Positions 60,871-64,000 of a stretch of 64,000 nucleotides of DNA are shown in pieces. Position 1 is the stretch's first letter. The number at the start of each line of letters is the position of its first letter. The position numbers were made by a program, and so were the translations under genes. The notes beneath the pieces were generated by a model that was given only the letters and a program-made list of their open reading frames with translations, did not search any database and was not told the DNA's origin. The DNA lies in the IMG/VR virus record IMGVR_UViG_3300025168_000038, positions 1 to 64,000 of that record, one strand, 5' to 3'. The stretch comes from a virus.

Positions 60871-63800
60871 CTATAAATTACATTTTTTAATTTGATCAAT
60901 TAATTCTTGTGGGCTACCCCACATAGAGTTAGGATTCCTATCATACAAATCTAATAAATCTTCTAAACTATTAATATTATTTTCTCTTTTAAAGTTTTTA
61001 ACCTCTGTACTAAATGAACCATCTTCTATATTGCTATCCCAAAACTCTGTTATTTCAGGATGACTAATAAAAGGATCAAACATATCTAACTGACCTATCA
61101 ACTCCTGTCTATTCTCACTAATAGGAAGCTCTTCTACTTCTAATATACCTAGTTCTTCAGAAGTAATATTGTCTGTTGCCTCTGCAATTGATGCCGCAAT
61201 AGCATCTAATTCTGCAGTGTCTACTATATTTACACTATCTATAATTACTGATTCGTCTGTTACATCCAGATTAATAGATTGATTACGGAATATTTGTGGT
61301 ACAGTTTTACTTGTATCTTCTGTTTCTTTAACAACCTCTGGTGTGCTTTTTGATACTTCAGGTTTCTCCATCATTTGTTTTAGAGTAGGTCTATTACCAA
61401 ACATAAATCCTGCACCAAACTGTAAAGGAGAACCTATCAAATCAACTGATGTTTTTTCTTGATCATTTCTTTGATATATAGTTGATTCTATACCGGTCTG
61501 ACGGTCTATAGTATCCATCCTTTTTATTGCAATTGAATCAGTTTCAGAATTAAACTTTCTTGGTAATAACTTAGCATTAGATGCAGATAGCAAATAGTTT
61601 TCTACAAAAGATGTCGTACCTCCAGCATCTGTAAATTCTTTAGATCTTAAATATTTTTCTGTAGAATTAATTTCAGATAAATAGTCTTCTAGAACATACG
61701 GGCTAATTGATTCTAATAAACCACCCGGTGCTAATTGTAAACCATCTTTAACCATAATATAATTTATAACAGTTTTTGCAAATTGTCTTGTATCAGGGTT
61801 ATTGTATAATTTATTAAATGAGGTTTGTAGATCATATTTTTGTAATCTATTTAGCTTTCTCCATGTGTTTGCTTGAGCTAGATACAAACCTGATCTATTA
61901 CCCTTATCAGTTGGTTTGTATGTTGTAACAAAATCAAATAAAAAGAAATTGCCAGGATCACTTATTCTAAGTTGTTCTACTGCATGCCATACATTACCTT
62001 GTTCATTATCTTGTCCTGGATATAGTATACCGTTACTTAAAGGATTATTTTTATCTATATTTTGATATGCACTTAATGTGACAAATGCTAATACATCTTT
62101 TTTAACTTTTGTTCTAACGGCCTCACTATTCTTATATAAGTTTGTATCTAATCTTCCAACTAATTCTGATGTAATTCTTTTTACACCTGGTGTCTGTGAT
62201 AAAAACATCTTTGGTAAAATATTTACATTTATGTCTGATAGTTGTTCAGATAATCCAGATAGATATGAACTACTCAACATATTTCTTACCTTTATAAAAT
62301 AAGGATTTTTTATAAAATCATTTATGCTTTCTACCCTTTGAGAAATACTATCAATGTTTTTTCCTAATCCATTGTTAAGACTTACTAGACTATTTAATTT
62401 AACCGTAAAATTAGATATAGTAATTACTTTTGCAAAAACCTGTAAGGCCCCTTGTAATTCAAGTACTTCTAAATTATCAGCTACTCCTCTTTCTAAAGCA
62501 TCTTTATCAGGAACTATACCCTTTACTATTTTTCCTTTATCATCTCTTTCTATTAGATCATTTATTCTATCTCCAATAGAAGGAGATATACCATCACTAT
62601 TATCAATTTGTCTATATATATCTTGTATAATTTTTTGATTTAAAAGTAGTATAGAAGTTTCTAACGGAACACCAAGTTGAATCATATTTGATAACATACG
62701 TGTAGCATGAGCGTTCAAACCTAACTTACTTACCAAAAACTCTTTAGCATTGTCTGTCATAGCAACTATTAGAGAAGACATTAAATCTTGTTTTCTCATT
62801 CCGTTTTCATTTAAAGTTCCACCAAAAGACTTATACTCTTTACCATCAAGCTCAAACTTTAAAGTACCTAAACCTATTTTATATTCTTTAAATAAAGACA
62901 AATATAAATTTGGTGAAACTACTGAACCAATTGAAGCACCCTTATTGTTTGTAAAAGCAACAGTTTGTCCAGTAAGGGTATCTATATCTTTACCTGCTTG
63001 GTTAGTTCTTTCTGAAAAACCAGGTAATTTTCTAACACTCTCCCAAACATTCTTTAATAAATCTAAGTTAGACGGTCTATAAGCTATTGGATATGTACCT
63101 GATGTTAAATAATCATTACTTACTAATTGACGTTTATAATCTACTAGTTTATTGCTTACAGGTGCTTCATAAGGAGCCTGCTTATTATCTTTTACAAATT
63201 GATTAAACTCACTTTGAGTAATAGGCATACCTAATACTTTTAAAGCACCAACAGCATTCTTACTAAAGCCAGCATTTTCAGCAGGTGTTTGATCTATATC
63301 AACTAATGAATCAGATATTATAACACCTTGTAGTTTATATAATTTTATAGCTTCAGAATATTGGTTTCCTGTTTCATTAACCTTTTTGTTTACATAATTA
63401 ATATAACTAGAATAATTATTTTCATATGCTTTAAACTCACCTTTCTCTACATAAAACTCCTTCATGTGTATGTATGCTTGATCTATATCAAAATCTGCAC
63501 CAGACACTTCTATAAGTTCATTTGAAAACATTGCTGAACCTCCCATGAAGTTGGGTAAAAAATCTACAACCTTTACATTAAAGGCAGAATGATAGTCTTC
63601 ACTAGGTATACGTACAGCATACATCTCACTAACTACATCAGGTATAGTATTTTTATATCTTCTATATTTACTCTTATAAGCCAATAAGTCATTTACTTCT
63701 TTTGATTGAGGAGGCATAATTGCTTCAGAATATCTTTGACCTTGATATTCACCACCTTTATATTCTTTTAAGTTATATCTTAAACGGTCTACTATAATAA

Positions 63801-64000
63801 CACCTTCAGCTGGTAAAGGATCACCAGTGTTTAATTCTTCAAGGCTTCTATTATCTAATGTAAAGTTTCCATTAAGAAATTCATTTTCTCTTATTACTTC
63901 TTGTCTATCAGGAGTAACTTTACCATTAAAGGTTTCTATACTAAATACTCTTCTGTATACATTCTTTCCTAATGATGATACTAATGCAACACTAGTTCCA
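60871..64000 (-). CDS. Virion RNA polymerase, crAss-like (5' end cut by window edge)
   Basis: The frame is open to the right edge (about 1042 residues visible); the ATG at 63717 is internal, since coding continues upstream (VIIVDRLRYNLKEY). The key segment YAVRIPSEDYHSAFNVKVVD followed by ELIEVSGADFDIDQAYIHM contains the D-F-D-x-D metal motif (bases 63481-63495) that crAss-like virion RNA polymerases share with double-psi beta-barrel RNA polymerases. The enzyme is packed in the capsid and injected to transcribe early genes. The C-terminal 250 residues are acidic and probably separate. Family assignment rests on this motif and its neighbourhood. Confidence 0.8.
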   Translation of the reverse strand, partial: GTSVALVSSLGKNVYRRVFSIETFNGKVTPDRQEVIRENEFLNGNFTLDNRSLEELNTGDPLPAEGVIIVDRLRYNLKEYKGGEYQGQRYSEAIMPPQSKEVNDLLAYKSKYRRYKNTIPDVVSEMYAVRIPSEDYHSAFNVKVVDFLPNFMGGSAMFSNELIEVSGADFDIDQAYIHMKEFYVEKGEFKAYENNYSSYINYVNKKVNETGNQYSEAIKLYKLQGVIISDSLVDIDQTPAENAGFSKNAVGALKVLGMPITQSEFNQFVKDNKQAPYEAPVSNKLVDYKRQLVSNDYLTSGTYPIAYRPSNLDLLKNVWESVRKLPGFSERTNQAGKDIDTLTGQTVAFTNNKGASIGSVVSPNLYLSLFKEYKIGLGTLKFELDGKEYKSFGGTLNENGMRKQDLMSSLIVAMTDNAKEFLVSKLGLNAHATRMLSNMIQLGVPLETSILLLNQKIIQDIYRQIDNSDGISPSIGDRINDLIERDDKGKIVKGIVPDKDALERGVADNLEVLELQGALQVFAKVITISNFTVKLNSLVSLNNGLGKNIDSISQRVESINDFIKNPYFIKVRNMLSSSYLSGLSEQLSDINVNILPKMFLSQTPGVKRITSELVGRLDTNLYKNSEAVRTKVKKDVLAFVTLSAYQNIDKNNPLSNGILYPGQDNEQGNVWHAVEQLRISDPGNFFLFDFVTTYKPTDKGNRSGLYLAQANTWRKLNRLQKYDLQTSFNKLYNNPDTRQFAKTVINYIMVKDGLQLAPGGLLESISPYVLEDYLSEINSTEKYLRSKEFTDAGGTTSFVENYLLSASNAKLLPRKFNSETDSIAIKRMDTIDRQTGIESTIYQRNDQEKTSVDLIGSPLQFGAGFMFGNRPTLKQMMEKPEVSKSTPEVVKETEDTSKTVPQIFRNQSINLDVTDESVIIDSVNIVDTAELDAIAASIAEATDNITSEELGILEVEELPISENRQELIGQLDMFDPFISHPEITEFWDSNIEDGSFSTEVKNFKRENNINSLEDLLDLYDRNPNSMWGSPQELIDQIKKCNL

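Noticed and set aside
60871-63717. ATG at 63717 as the true start of the RNA polymerase gene
   Set aside because: The frame continues upstream to the window edge with coding-like sequence (VIIVDRLRYNLKEY), so the ATG is internal.
1-64000. Stop-codon reassignment (TAG or TGA read through), known in some crAss-like phages
   Set aside because: TAG ends the portal and nrdA genes and TGA ends many coupled genes, while long genes are intact without reassignment.
1-64000. tRNA genes, integrase or attachment sites
   Set aside because: The intergenic gaps were read for cloverleaf T-loops and acceptor stems and none was found; no recombinase motif was seen, so lysogeny is not supported.

Overview
This window is a stretch of an AT-rich, tightly packed tailed-phage genome. 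It has the hallmarks of a crAss-like phage (order Crassvirales) that infects a marine-type flavobacterium. The clearest family signals are a giant virion protein carrying a DFDID metal motif (the signature of the crAss-like virion RNA polymerase), a neighbouring 1929-residue virion protein, an IHF/HU-like gene next to the lysis and packaging genes, a uracil-DNA glycosylase, a short DnaB-like helicase and a family-B DNA polymerase. The host guess rests on a secreted leucine-rich-repeat protein with a flavobacterial secretion-type C terminus, a phage-borne outer-membrane barrel with a Bacteroidota-like signal peptide, and A-rich gene starts that mostly lack Shine-Dalgarno sites. TAG, TGA and TAA all act as real stops, so the standard bacterial code applies. 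Both window ends cut genes, and I saw no integrase, tRNA, CRISPR array or insertion sequence.

Layout. (1) 1-13373, minus strand: small basic proteins, a tiny lipoprotein, endolysin, IHF-like protein, nuclease, GroES-like co-chaperonin, terminase, portal, scaffold-like protein and the major capsid protein (cut by the left edge). (2) 13374-14389: a divergent control region with C-runs and repeats around one small plus-strand gene. (3) 14390-38462, plus strand: a secreted LRR protein, then the replication, recombination and nucleotide genes (SF2 helicase, UDG, DnaB-like helicase, Sak4-like ATPase, SSB-like protein, primase, RusA, VWA/metallopeptidase, MoxR-like ATPase, two paralogous unknowns, PD-(D/E)XK nuclease, PolB, SET-domain protein, DUF932, dNTP diphosphohydrolase). 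(4) 38548-49968, minus strand: virion fibres, a holin-like protein and many very small genes, including a 27-residue CDGSH-like peptide. (5) 50252-52865, plus strand: class I ribonucleotide reductase. (6) 52862-64000, minus strand: a zinc-ribbon peptide, a secreted cysteine-less thioredoxin fold, an outer-membrane barrel, and two giant virion proteins including the RNA polymerase.

How it may work together (inference). The injected virion RNA polymerase would transcribe early genes from the divergent control region. The plus-strand block replicates and recombines the DNA, with nucleotides supplied by RNR and the pool balanced by the dNTP diphosphohydrolase and UDG. The minus-strand blocks build capsid and fibres, fold them with the GroES-like factor, package DNA, and lyse the cell with amidase, holin-like protein and possibly the small lipoprotein. 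Several exported proteins (LRR protein, barrel, thioredoxin fold, lipoprotein) suggest active remodelling of the host envelope.
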